Shown here one piece after another: positions 1 through 11,372 of a DNA stretch of 64,000 nucleotides. The translations under genes and the position numbers were made by a program. The notes under the pieces are model-generated. The model was not told the origin of the DNA and searched no databases. It worked only from the letters and a program-made list of their open reading frames with translations. Every line of letters begins with the position of its first letter. The stretch's first letter is position 1. The DNA comes from Galeruca laticollis (lineage: Eukaryota > Arthropoda > Insecta > Coleoptera > Chrysomelidae): contig OY998175.1 in assembly GCA_963921935.1 (NCBI GenBank), positions 223,402,517 through 223,466,516 of the forward strand. Direction: 5' to 3'.

Positions 1-441
1 CAGTATTGATAGAGCCTATTGTAACTCGAGAGGGGGTTTGGAAACAGAATTTACAGGACCGTTTCGTAAAAATTTATTGAATTCAGATATTTTAGTTCAC
101 AAAATTTTTTTTATCAAAATTAAATATTAAAATTTGGCGCTTATTGTTAAAAGAATTATATAAATATTTAACTTATGAACCCAACATCCTGAGAGGCTGA
201 GTGCTCATTTAAAAAATTTTAATAATCAAAGGAGGTAAGGTAAGTGCACTGTGTGGCATTATTGAACATAAATATACTGGGAAAATTAAATTCACATATA
301 ATAAACTACAATAAAATGTCACCGCAACGTGTGGCAAATATGAAATAGAATAAGCATAATTTATTGTGAATATGAAATAGAATAAGAATAATATATTCAC
401 AATAATATATATATATTTTAATATTATTATATTTATTTATT

Positions 442-443
442 AC

Positions 444-488
<45 letters not shown>
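442..488. repeat. (ATT)n microsatellite
   Basis: About fifteen uninterrupted ATT/TTA units are seen directly. Confidence 0.95.
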
Positions 489-490
<2 letters not shown>

Positions 491-784
491 TGGTGCTGAA
501 ATGAGCTCCGCGTTTTCACTTGGCTTTTGAAACGTTAACAGCGTCTCCCTTCTTCTGAATCTCATTGGTTGTAGGCAAATTAGAAAAAATTACCGAGCTA
601 ATAACTGTTGAAAGCCCTTCTTCGGGGTCTACTAATCTAATAACTCATGCAACAAATAACAAACTGTCCAACCTTCATTTTGCAGCGCGCCGCAAAAAAT
701 CAGCAATATGAGGATATGCCGCACGCTGCAGTCAAAGTTCTGTGATGCCAGTGTAAAACATCAGGTCTTTCCGTCTTTCCGATG

Positions 785-905
785 AGGATATCAATATCGA
801 TACAATTGTCAAATTTCTTGGAATTTTTAACATTTTCTCAATTTATTGTGGAACTATCTTGAACAGTTAGTTTCATTTAAAAAAGTGATACGAATATGGG
901 AATTT
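785..905 (+). repeat. Diverged remnant of the Penelope-like 3' tail
   Basis: The order of short blocks (GATAT, ACAATTGTCAA, TTTTTA, CATTTTC, ATTGTGGAA, TTTCATTTAAAA, ATATG) follows that at the 3' end of the plus-strand Penelope-like copy near 22480-22595. The match is imperfect and was made by eye. Confidence 0.4.
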
Positions 906-1694
906 ATTTGCAGCAAATTAAATTTTCAAGTTACCACATAACGTTATCCATATTTAACTTTTGTAAGACAGAAAATTTACGTAACTATGGTTTATACAAT
1001 TTACCTTGTGATTGAACTTTTATGCATATATTTTATATATGATAAAAATGCATCAGAATTTATCATAATTCCAAATCACTTGTCAGTTTACACATATAGA
1101 TCTGTGGTCAAATTGCACTCAATTTGTGATGTACCTAGTTGATACGTCAACTGATAAAATATTTACATTGAAAATACATTTAATTATAATCTTTCACGAT
1201 ATTATTCATATTAGATTTATTGTTTAAAATCCGTACATGATCATATGAAATTCCTAATTAAGCCAGTCAAAGAGTTAACGGACATACAAAAAACAAATAA
1301 CCATCCCTTCAATGATACATATTCCCGAAAAAAAGGAAGATAATTATTTTTCCGCATTTGATGACCGCGTTCTTCATACTCCCCTCATCCGTCCAATCAC
1401 CGTCAAACATTACGTCAAATATTGGTCCACATAATCAGTTGGAGCGCTTTGTTTCCATCGAGGAAATGCGGCATGGCTCGATGTAGATATTATACATCCG
1501 ATTCGATGTTGTATTAGGTGTCTGTTCCTGTTAATTGTTGCAACGGCGATCTATTGCTATTGTGACGTAATTAGATTCATCATTCTCCTCCCACATCCGA
1601 TCTTCGTGTTGATGGATGTCGAGGGTAACGTCATAATACGATATTGACAATAGTCTAGTTCATTACACCAAAAAATAACAAATTTAAAAGAGTT

Positions 1695-1775
1695 ATGCCT
1701 ACCTGATGTTTAATAATTATTTTTGGCTAAACCAAGAAGTGACCTAACGTGTGATTGACTTAATATAATATATAT
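1695..1775 (-). repeat. Diverged remnant of Penelope-like 3' region, inverted
   Basis: The stretch reading GCCTACCTGATGTTTA, then TTTTTGGCTA, CCAAGAAGTGA and GATTGACTTAATATA also occurs near 19622-19685, inside the 3' untranslated part of the minus-strand Penelope-like copy. It lies in the opposite orientation to the remnant at 785-905. Confidence 0.5.
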
Positions 1776-2885
1776 GAATTATGTATTCGACTTTAGTAAA
1801 ACTAACACTTTTGGAGGTTTAATAGATCTACCTGAACGAGTTTGGACAAAGTGCCTGGGAGTTCCAGATTAAACATTACCTGGTGGATGACTCTCATTCA
1901 TAAGCTTTGGTGATTGCTCAGTTACTGGAGCTCCATTAGATATATTATAAGCCAGGAGCACTACAGTTTGTTATGGCTGTGTCGTGACGTAGATTAGATA
2001 TGGGTTGGAATTGCTCGGAAATCATCTAAGAAAAGAAAATATGAAAGTCCGCCAGCTGAAAAAGTTGTGCTATTTGCAGGAAAAATCATAAACTGCAAAA
2101 ACACGCAAAAATTGCTCATTGTTTCCGATATTTCTCAATATAACTCTTTAAATATGCAAGATAGAGAAAAAAGTATACCTACGAATTTGTTCTTTATGAA
2201 ATTCTCTACAAGATAGTATTAGTTTGATATCGATATATCCAATATTTTCGTTGAGAAATGGCGATAAATGCAAAAAAAGTTGCTACAAAACGAGGTTATT
2301 TTAAAGCATTTGTTTCGCAGATAAGATTATGATGGTTACTTACCTTCGGCTGCTCGATAATTTATAACATTCTATATTATATAATATAGCCGGGGCATTG
2401 AGTCTGTTCTCCCTTTGGGTTCTGGACGCCAATCACTTTATTCAGTCATAATTAAATATTTACTTTGTTCATTTTATTATTTTATATTACACTAATACTT
2501 TATCGAGGAATAATTGAAATGAGCTATTATAAATTTACCTAGATCATGAATGGTGAATAAAAAAATCAAATAATATAGTGATACGTTTAATAAAAAAATA
2601 CTTTTTCTATCTCCCTATATTTTAATACCTATTTGCATGTTATGAAAATTAGTAACGCCACTGATAATTATAAATCATGCACCTTCAACACATACTTGCC
2701 GGAAATCATGCCAGCGTCTGCGCATATGGTTACACTCTCGATACACTTCTCAGCTGACTCACTGTTCGATGTAAAATATATGATTCAAAGTCAACGGCAC
2801 ACATAAGCTATATATGAAAGTTAGAAATCTATATAAAAATTGAAAACATCAAAATAAGATTCCGCAATATAACACAATTACATAT

Positions 2886-3012
2886 ATGCATTCAAATGTG
2901 AGTGATGAAAGTGGAAATAGTGATAATTATATATTAGCATTGATACAAATGATGGATGATGAAATGATCTCAAATACTAATAGGACAATAATATCATAAT
3001 GGAAAATTTTGC
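2886..3012 (+). CDS. Possible 5' exon of an unknown gene
   Basis: An ATG at 2886 opens a frame encoding an acidic peptide with Ser/Asn/Asp-rich sequence and a DDE stretch (QMMDDEM). A consensus-like splice donor (CAA/GTAAGT) follows at 3012/3013. One in-frame TAA lies just before the donor. No homology is recognised and no following exon could be linked. The short length makes a chance arrangement quite possible. Confidence 0.15.
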
Positions 3013-5169
3013 AAGTAAGTAAAATTCTTTTAATACAAATTAGAATCCTTAAGAATATGTGTTAGTACTTTTTATGTTGCAATTGAAAATGTTTAGGCCT
3101 TTTATTAAAATTTTTGTGAATTATTTAAAATGATCATGTTTCTTTATTAATAGTTTTGCTTTGGAACCCAAAGAAATAAAAACACTGACCTTTTGTCCTG
3201 TCTTCAAATTAACCGCACTGCTGCTGGAACTCTGGAATCTCTGCTACATTTAATTATTTCTTAACTTTAAGAAATATACCTTTTCTGGCGTAGAAATTTA
3301 TGCACATTAATCCAACACTACCTTTTATTACTTTCTCAAACAGATTTTTATTTATATGATTTATTTTTTCATAATTTTGTTAAAACCCTCTTAAACATCC
3401 GACAACAGCTGTTACCTTATCCAAAACGCACACTAGACTCTATTTTTGTTTTTTAAGAAACAACTTTTTTCACACAGGAAGTTCCAAGCCTACTTGATGC
3501 TAATGTTTACATAATAACTGATTGTTTGGATATGTTCGATTGATAATTGATAAGTAGTTCTTTAAAAAGTCTTGGAGGATATTTTAAACACTACACTCAG
3601 ATTATTGTGACCCTAAATTTCCCATAATTTGTCCTTTTTACCCTAATATAATCACTTATTTAAAAATTTTTCCACATTTTAGAGGTGTCCTTGTATTCTT
3701 ACATTACATAAATTCTACAAACTAAAAACTGGAATATCGTATATGTAATTGTTTAGTTTCAAATTAATAATCTTATTTTTTACTAATTCATGATAAACTA
3801 TTAATTATTTCAAAGATTTCATTCTACATTTTTTTATTACTGACAAATTTATGTTGGCAACAAATTCCCTTCCTTACGTCACTTCCTCCTGTTGAACTTT
3901 ATGAATCCAATATTTGACTGACATAAAGTTTAGATGCGTTTCGTACGTCAAATCAATACTTGTTTTATTATGTTTATTCCTGGTTATAAACTTTAATTGT
4001 AAAATATAAATATTGAGGATATGTTTTTAATTGCTATACCAATCTTGTTTTATTTCAGATATTAAGCAAAGATATGTTTCAAATTCCTTACACATTCATG
4101 CATCTATGTTTAGAGTGTTCTTATATGTGAAATATATATTTATATATATAAATAATAAATTAAAATTACATAAAATACGAGGTGTGTCTATACGAAAAAT
4201 AATTTTCGGTTTTCTACTGCACCTCCGTTTTAGTCAAAATTTCAATAATTTCGACATATTAGCCTGACCGTTATTTGAAGAGAAAAACAACTACTTTCTC
4301 GGCTAATACCATGCAGAATATTGAATTACATCTCATTCGAAGAACGTGACGTTGATCGACCCTTTTGTCGATACAGACATCTGTGGTGATTCGCAGCAGC
4401 GAGGAGAAGGGCATAGTACACTGACCGGTTTCGACCTTGTTGAGTCTCTTCAAGAGGGCCGTAATGCCTTCTCGTTCAGAGTCTCTAATCTAAACAGGAG
4501 ATTCCGTCCTTCGAAAACCTCTATTTGGCTTGTGTGGTTACACACTTGCGAGAAGTAGTCAGCTGGCGCCATCTTCACTTTCATTCATATTCAAAAAAGT
4601 AATTTCTCCTAAAGGTTCGTAAAACCGCACGGTGCATTACGTGAAACATCAAAATAGACGTCTTATTCATCGGTTAAATAGGTTCACAAGTGGCTTCTGA
4701 TCTGTTTTCACTAAAACTTTTCGACCATATGAGTATAACAATTTTCAACCATCGAGTAAACGTGAAGATAATGACAAATATTTATAGAATATGTATGTTT
4801 CATTTGAGTTTCTTATTTTTGTTGGATAGAGAGCATTTATGTTAGAAAGTTGTGTTACTGTATTGATTGTTAGATGAATTCGATAATTTATATGTTCATT
4901 AAACTGACATTAATGCTAATAAGTCTACCAATAGGCCATACTGTGGCGCTTCCCCTTTTGTTTTTGATTTTGTAAAAAATTATGAAACAAACTTTGATTC
5001 AATTCAATTCAGCACGAGTATACAAATAATCCATTAGTTCTTGGAATCCATATTACAAATTTGATATACATAAGTACTGAATACATTTTCTTTGTTTTCA
5101 TGCATACACGGCAACTGAACTGCATCTTCCATTTTCTCAATTCTCAGACAAAAAAAGTTTATAAATTAT
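3013..5169. other. AT-rich intergenic DNA; a GC-richer block at 4264-4620
   Basis: No gene is recognised. Between about 4264 and 4620 composition is more balanced and both strands are open for about 60-70 codons. That block contains GGTCGAAACCGGTCA on the minus strand and may be an unidentified interspersed repeat. Confidence 0.5.
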
Positions 5170-5670
5170 CTATTACAATTACATCAGGCTTCGTTTCAGT
5201 TTTTACTTACTGAATAGTTATAGCGAACACTGCTATATGAAAATTATTTGGACTTGTGCGGGCAGTTACATCAGGTTTTGTTTTAGTTATATAATCAGAA
5301 CTGTAAATTAAATAACTAAATTAGATGCTTCATCTAAGTAGGTGTTGTAATTTTTTCACTTACTGAATAGTTATAGCTAACACTGCTATATGGAAAATAT
5401 TTGAACCTGTGCGGGCAGTTACATCAGGTTCCGCATTAGTGAAATTGTCAGTTTTGAGAATGAAAAGAAATTAGATTTTTGTAAATAAGTATTGCTGGTG
5501 TCTACACTTACAGACTAGTATCAGGAGACTCTTTTTTATGAAAGATTAGTGGTCCTGAGGGGCAGCTCAGCAGGTCCTTTATTAGTGAAATTGTCAGTTC
5601 TGAAAATGAAAATAAATTAGTATATAAGTCTTGTCATTGTTTTTACTTACAGAGTAGTATCAGCATTCAT
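5170..5670. repeat. Degenerate tandem repeat, unit about 140-155 bp
   Basis: The motif ACTTACTGAATAGTTATAGC recurs near 5205 and 5360, with diverged versions near 5505 and 5643. Each is followed by TGCTATATG-like and GGGCAGTTACATCAGGT-like blocks. About three and a half copies are present, the right-hand ones more diverged. Confidence 0.7.
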
Positions 5671-5730
5671 ATTTTTACCTTAATAAAGCCCTAATTATCT
5701 GGATTCTGTCTTGCCAGACTTTTCTTTTTC

Positions 5731-6699
5731 TCATATTCTGATATTGCTTGCTTGTTTTAAGGGGTCAATACATTTCTGCCCTTTTCCTGTTTCATTTCTG
5801 ATTATTTCAGGTGCTATACATCCTATATAGAATTGCTTAAGTTTCGGAAGCATTTTTTTGCCCAATATTTTTCTATCTATCTCAATTTCTTCTATGTATA
5901 GATCTATATTATTGCAGACCTACACAACAAATTAACATCTGCTCCTATTAGTTATCATCAATTGCCCTCTCGAATCTAAAAACACATATTTTCCATATAC
6001 GTTTTCTTTGATTTTATTATTCATCGTTTCCAGACTGTCCCACAGATTCTGCTTATATGCGGTCTCATTGGCTAACTGTCACTTAAAACGATTTCAATTA
6101 TTTCATCTTTTAGACTAATATAAGCAATTATACGTACTTAAAATAATTTTGACTTACGTGTAACCTTTGCATGATTTCAACTACTTCTTGTTTCATCATT
6201 TCTGGGTTTTCCGGTTGTTCAGCGTTTAGCCCATAATCTACGTTTAATGTACTTTTTCTCTTTTCAACTATTGGTTCTTCGCCTGATGGTACAGTTGTGG
6301 TAGTATGAGGAAGTATTTTGAGACACTTTTCCTTTTTATGAACATTTGCCTGTTATGAGACAAATTTTTGGAAATGTTGACCAGGGAAGTATGCTGTCAC
6401 ATTTTTGTAGGGACTTGTGTGACACCCAATATGTGCATTATGCCTCAGATCTGGCAGTTGGACTCTTCTTTGATATGACCCCCTTTGTACAAGATTTAAT
6501 CAATTTCCTTCATTGAATCTAGCTACAATATTCACGAACCTCTGTGTTGTATTATTGTTTTTGTTTTCTACCAGCAGGTGTGATTTTTTTGCGAGAAGGT
6601 CAAGTGTTCCTAAAATAATTAATACGAATAACAATGTATTATATAAAAACCAAAAAACTATTTACCATTCAGGTGATCAAACATATCTGTATCTGTCAT
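5731..6699 (-). pseudogene. Three-exon gene remnant of unknown family
   Basis: Reading the minus strand, an ATG at 6699 starts a 34-nt exon (MTDTDMFDHLNG) with donor GTAAAT. A 56-nt intron ends in TTTTAG. Exon 2 (6609-6158, 452 nt) ends at donor CAC/GTAAGT. After an 82-nt intron ending GACAG, exon 3 runs from 6075 to a TGA at 5731. Exon phases fit throughout (34+452+345 nt = 277 codons), which is hard to get by chance. Recognisable stretches are LDLLAKKSHLLVEN, SPYKNVTAYFPG, ENVYGKYVFLDSRGQL and KMLPKLKQFYIGCIAPEI. Exon 2 carries two in-frame stops and exon 3 two more, so the copy is dead. The family is not recognised; it could be an accessory protein of a DNA transposon or a lost host gene. 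Confidence 0.6.
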
Positions 6700-6883
6700 T
6701 TTATAGATGGAAAAAAGGAAATGTGCCAACTATTTTTTTTGTACAATGAAGGAAATATGTTTCAGTTCCAATTCACATAAAAAGAACACCTTAATATAAA
6801 GCAGCTCACCACAAACATGATCAATCTGTGTAAACAAGGTAGAAGCAAACTCGTACATTTTGATTGCATGCCTGCTTTTGTAT

Positions 6884-6886
<3 letters not shown>

Positions 6887-6939
<53 letters not shown>
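6887..6939. repeat. (TA)n microsatellite
   Basis: Uninterrupted TA dinucleotides directly abut the left edge of the 355-bp satellite array. Confidence 0.95.
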
Positions 6940-6942
<3 letters not shown>

Positions 6943-8271
6943 AGCAACTATTAGATTAGTGGGTATTGCACGCAAATAGAAGAAGGGGCTACTAAAAAGA
7001 GTGGAAACCGCAGACATGCATGTTTCTGGCTCATTAGCCGTCATCGGTACGGTACAACCAAGAAAAGATGTGAAACATGGGAGCAGAGATGTTGGATGAA
7101 ACATGAGAAAATATAACAGAATTCAGCAGGATAGTCAAACACAACATTTGTGTCAGTAATATTAGAAGATCTCGAATATTCGAGACAACAACCAACATAG
7201 ACACGGAGGTGCATATAACACTCCCGTCTGAAACTTCTGACCCAGATAAATGAAATAATAACAAGATGTACGAATAGTGCGTGACATATGAACAATAAGC
7301 ATCGAATAGATTAGTGGGTATTGCACGCAAATAGAAGAAGGGGCTACTGAAAAGAGTGGTAACCGCAGACATGCATGTTTCTGGCTCATTAGCCGTCATC
7401 GGTACGGACAACCAAGAAAAGATGTGAAATATGGGAGTAAAGGTGTTGAATTAAACATGAGAAAATATAACAGAATTCAGCAGGATAGTCAAACACAATA
7501 TTTGTGTCAGTAATATTAGAAGATCTCGAATAATCGAGACAACAACCAACATAGACACGGAGGTGCATATAACACTCCCGTCTGAAACTCCCGACCCAGA
7601 TAAATGAAATAATAACAAGATGTACGAATAGTGCGTGACATATGAACAATAAGCAACGAATAGATTAGTGGGTATTGCACGCAAATAAAAGAAGGGGCTA
7701 CTGAAAATAGTAGTATCCGCAGACATACATGTTTCTGGCTCATTAGCCGTCATCGGTACGGTACAACCAAGAAAAGATGTGAAACAAGGGAGCAAAGGTG
7801 TTGAGAATGAAACATGAGGAAATATAACAGAATTCAGCAGTATAGTCAAACACAACATTTGTGTCAGTAATACTAGAAGATCTCGAATATTCGAGATAAC
7901 AACCAACATAGACACGGAGGTGCATATAACACTCCCGTCTGAAACTCCCGACCCAGATAAATGAAATAATAACAAGATGTACGAATAGTGCATGACATAT
8001 GAACAATAAGCATCGAATAGATTAGTGGGTATTGCACGCAAATAGAAGAAGGGGCTACTGAAATGAGTGGTAACCGCAGACATGCATGTTTCTGGCACAT
8101 TAGCCGTCATCGGTACGGTACAACCAAGAAAAGATGTGAAATATGGGAATAAAGGTGTTGAATGTAACATGAGAAAATATAACAGAATTCAGCAGGATAG
8201 TCAAACACAACATTTGTGTCAGTAATATTAGAAGATCTCGAATATTCGAGACAACAACCAACATAGACACG
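6940..8271. repeat. 355-bp satellite array, about 3.7 copies
   Basis: The landmark TTAGTGGGTATTGCACGC occurs at 6956, 7311, 7665 and 8022, giving periods of 355, 354 and 357 bp. Copies are very similar, and the fourth stops after about 250 bp. Long open frames on the minus strand repeat with the unit, so they reflect a unit length near a multiple of three. They are not read here as genes. Confidence 0.95.
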
Positions 8272-8345
8272 CACTGTTCGTACATCTTGTTATTATTTCA
8301 TTAATTTGGGTCGGAAGTTCCAGACGGGAGTGTTATATGCACCTT
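8272..8345. repeat. Inverted partial satellite unit closing the array
   Basis: The sequence from TGTTCGTACATCTTGTTATT to ATATGCACC is the reverse complement, with a few changes, of the part of each unit reading GGTGCATATAAC to CAAGATGTACGAATAG. The array therefore ends in a fold-back copy of its own sequence. Confidence 0.9.
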
Positions 8346-8347
8346 GT

Positions 8348-8395
<48 letters not shown>

Positions 8396-8465
8396 ATATA
8401 TAATATATAATATATAATATATAATATATAATATATAATATATAATATATAATATATAATATATA

Positions 8466-8496
<31 letters not shown>

Positions 8497-8497
8497 G
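8348..8497. repeat. Compound simple repeat: (TA)n, (TATAATA)n, (ATT)n
   Basis: A TA tract (about 8350-8387) passes into a seven-base repeat (about 8388-8465) and then ATT units (about 8467-8495). This is the right-hand counterpart of the (TA)n tract on the left of the array. Confidence 0.95.
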
Positions 8498-9014
8498 GTC
8501 ATTACAGATCTTTTGCTCTACGTTTTTTATTGGTTGTTATAGTTGCTTCGTAAGTTTGCTATTTTAAATTGAAATTCTTCAATGTACCTTACTTGCCTCT
8601 ACAAATAAATATTTCTTAGTGCAATAAAGAAACCTGTTGTTTATATTATTTCTATTTAGATAAAATTGAATATATTTACACATGTAGTTGAAAAAAGAGC
8701 CTACATGTCAAATGAAATTTGAAATCAACGAATAGAAACTCTGAAAGTTATACAAATATGGTTAGATTGAGGCAAAGTTGTGACAAGATGTTCTGAGTTT
8801 TCAGACTCAATGGCCCATTGTCAATCATGTAAATCTGCAACTTTTCCGCATTTAATTTTCTTAGCATGAAACAAACAAAAATTTAAAATTATGAAAACAT
8901 TTTATCATGTTAATATAAATGGTACAAGTTTTGAAAGGTAGAATGTTTTTAAAGTATTTAAATTTTTCTTCCAATCTTAATTTCTAGCAATTCCCACAAT
9001 GCTATCACTTGATA
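8498..9014. other. AT-rich DNA, nothing recognised
   Basis: No open frame, repeat or motif of note was seen between the satellite block and the LTR element. Confidence 0.6.
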
Positions 9015-9018
9015 TCCA

Positions 9019-9469
9019 TGTGAGGGTCTCAAAAAGACATTATCAAAAGAAAAGACATTATTAAATTTGTGTAAATAACAATTTCAATGTGGTTAGCGGG
9101 TACCGAACTATTAAAGACGAATAAACATAACAAATGCACGTCCGCTTTGTAAAACATCATATTCACATGATCAGGAAGGTCAAGAGTACGGGCCGCTGAC
9201 TCATTAGTTCTAATACTTCCTATAAATAGAAAGGTTCAACAATTTGAGGGATGATTCATTATTATTATTATTTAGAATAGTACAAATGTATGTATTGTGT
9301 ATCTATAATCTGTGTTAGTAGTTTATAATTATATTTATCTCAAAGAGTTTTAAACGATGTTATTTATTCAATCCTAAAGAATTGTTCACTAGGTAAGTGT
9401 TTCTCAAAGATAAATGGTTTTATGGTTAAAGAAGTCTATACGAGTGGCACTTACTAAGTAACCACCACA
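9019..9469 (+). repeat. 5' LTR of the mdg1/412-like element
   Basis: This 451-bp LTR starts TGTGAGGG and ends CACCACA. A TATAAATAG box at about 9221 is a plausible core promoter. It matches the two-part 3' LTR with scattered substitutions and small indels. Confidence 0.88.
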
Positions 9470-9487
9470 TGGCGATCCTGTAAACTA
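9470..9487 (+). promoter_or_regulatory. Primer-binding site, TGGCGATCCTG
   Basis: TGGCGATCCTG directly follows the 5' LTR. It resembles the TGGCGACCGTG primer site that I associate with Arg-tRNA priming in mdg1/412 elements. The tRNA assignment is by memory of the family, not by search. Confidence 0.5.
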
Positions 9488-9785
9488 CATGGTAATGGTT
9501 AATATTCCTGCAAACTACATGGTAATGGTAAATGGAAAATGGCAAATTTTACTGTGAACAAATGGTAAACAGTGAATAATCCTGCAAATTAAAAGTAATT
9601 CAAACGAGTGGAAGTATATAGTCCTTAATCTAAATTTGGGACCCTGGAGAAGCGAAACTATGGGTGTCTCACATACAAAACAAGACGTAAAAGAAACTGG
9701 TACCGTCAACAATAATTTTATGGTGCAACAAGACAGTTTTGCAACGCATATAATAGTTTTATCGGTGAAATTTGAAGTAAAAAGA

Positions 9786-10735
9786 ATGAAGATATACGCA
9801 AATGATGATATATTCAAAAAGTGCACAATAGAAGAATGTATAGAAGAAGGGAATAAAAGATTAAAAAATATACAAGTATGTATATGCCAAGTACCAAAAA
9901 CGGTAGAGCAGAAAAAAGAGATCCAAAAGATTTTAGAAAGATATGACAATGATCCAATGTTTGGAGGACATGTAGGAAACAATAGATTATTTGAGAAACT
10001 AAGAGCAAGTTTTAGGTGGAAAAACATGGAGAAAGATGTGAGGAAGTACGTAAAGAATTGTCATGAATGTCAAATGAATAAAGCAAAACTTAGTCATAAG
10101 GAAAAATTTGTCATCACAGACACATTCATAAAACCGTTTGATATCATTTACATAGTCAGAATAGATCCTTTTGTAGAAAGTAACAACGGGAATCGTTATT
10201 GTATAACAATATTATGCGAACTAACCAAATACGCGGTTATGATACCCGTCAGGAACAAAGAGGCAACCACAATAACAAAAGCTATATTTGACAATTTTAT
10301 ACCAAACTATGGATTGATGAAGGACATAAGGACATATCAAGGAATGGAATATAAGAATGAGATAATGAAGAACTTAGCGGAACTTTAAAAAATAAAACAT
10401 AATTTTTCAACGGCATACCACCATGAAGCAATAGGCAGTTGTGAAAGATTACACAGAACGTTTAATGAGTATATAAGAAACTTTATCAAAGATTCTAGGG
10501 ATAACTGGTGCGAATTTGTAAAAATGTTTGCATATTGTTATAATACAAGACCAAACACGTATCACGGATACACTCCTTTTGAGTTATTATACGGGAGAAA
10601 ACCCAACTTACCAGAATTCCTAAATGTAGAAATAGAACCGTGTTACAATTTTGAAAGATACGATAAATAGTTGAAATATAAGTTAAAATACGCAAATGAA
10701 AGAGCCAAACAGTTTTTAATAAAAAAATAAGATAA
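9786..10735 (+). pseudogene. Integrase remnant of the mdg1/412-like element
   Basis: The frame begins near the ATG at 9786 and reads an HHCC zinc-binding region (GGHVGNNRL, then NCHECQMNK near 10057) followed by the catalytic core. The first catalytic Asp survives in RIDPF. The second, expected just before QGMEY, reads Tyr. The Glu is in the GSCERLHRT segment after a TAA at 10386-10388. Another stop follows near 10667. Downstream text (YHGYTPFELLYGRKP) is the conserved integrase C-terminal part. The reading frame is clearly dead. Upstream pol domains and gag are absent. Confidence 0.8.
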
Positions 10736-11046
10736 TCAGAGTAAATAATAGTGAAAAGGAATCTTCACCCGTAAACTTTAGAGTAGGGGAGTTAGTTATT
10801 CTAAAAAATGAGGAAAGAAATAAGTTCGATCCACATTATTAAGGCGTAAATTGCGAGATTACATCTCAAAACAATAAAAAACAGATCGTTCATAAAAATC
10901 GATTGTATAAATACTATAACAAAAACATTTGTAAATAAAGTGTGATCGTAAACAAACAAGTAGTGTTTGATAAACAAAACAATTAGTGAGAACTGTTAAC
11001 GTTATAGGTAGTATCGAAAATTTATCAACGATAATTTTTCTCTTCC

Positions 11047-11058
11047 AAGAGGGGATGA
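11047..11058 (+). promoter_or_regulatory. Polypurine tract before the 3' LTR
   Basis: AAGAGGGGATGA immediately precedes the TGTGATGACC start of the 3' LTR, as expected for the plus-strand primer of an LTR element. Confidence 0.65.
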
Positions 11059-11372
11059 TGTGATGACCCCAAAAAGACATTATCCAAAAAGACATTATCA
11101 AAAGAAAAGACATTTTAAAATTTGTGTACATAATAATTTCAATGTGGTTAGCGTGCACCGAACTATTCAGGACAAATAAACATAACAAAAGCACGCCCGT
11201 TTTGTAAAACATCATATTCACATGATCAGGAAGGTCAAGAGTACGGGCCACTGACTCATTAGTTCTAATACTTCTTATAAATAGAAAGGTTCAACAATTT
11301 GAGGAATGATTCATTATTATTATTTTGAATAGTACAAATGTATTTATTGTGTATCTATAATCTGTGTTAGTA
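11059..11372 (+). repeat. 3' LTR, left part
   Basis: This matches the 5' LTR from its start up to ...TCTGTGTTAGTA. A short duplication of AAAAAGACATTATC near the start distinguishes it from the 5' copy. It stops exactly at the TA target of the inserted element. Confidence 0.88.

Larger units (their letters stand above)
1..2880. other. AT-rich intergenic DNA without a recognisable gene
   Basis: No convincing coding region is visible in this 2.9-kb stretch. It holds a trinucleotide microsatellite and two faint matches to the tail of the Penelope-like element found at 19.5-22.6 kb; these are listed separately. A slightly more GC-rich block lies around 1360-1680, where the minus strand has short open stretches with no family resemblance that I recognise. 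Confidence 0.6.

Noticed and set aside
4130..4200. ACGAGGTGTGTCTATACG as a possible mariner terminus
   Set aside because: No matching inverted end or transposase sequence was found nearby.
7034..8285. Long minus-strand open frames, up to 239 codons, in the 355-bp satellite
   Set aside because: They repeat with the satellite unit in all copies and frames, have no recognisable domain, and arise because the unit length rarely brings in stops. They are not treated as genes.
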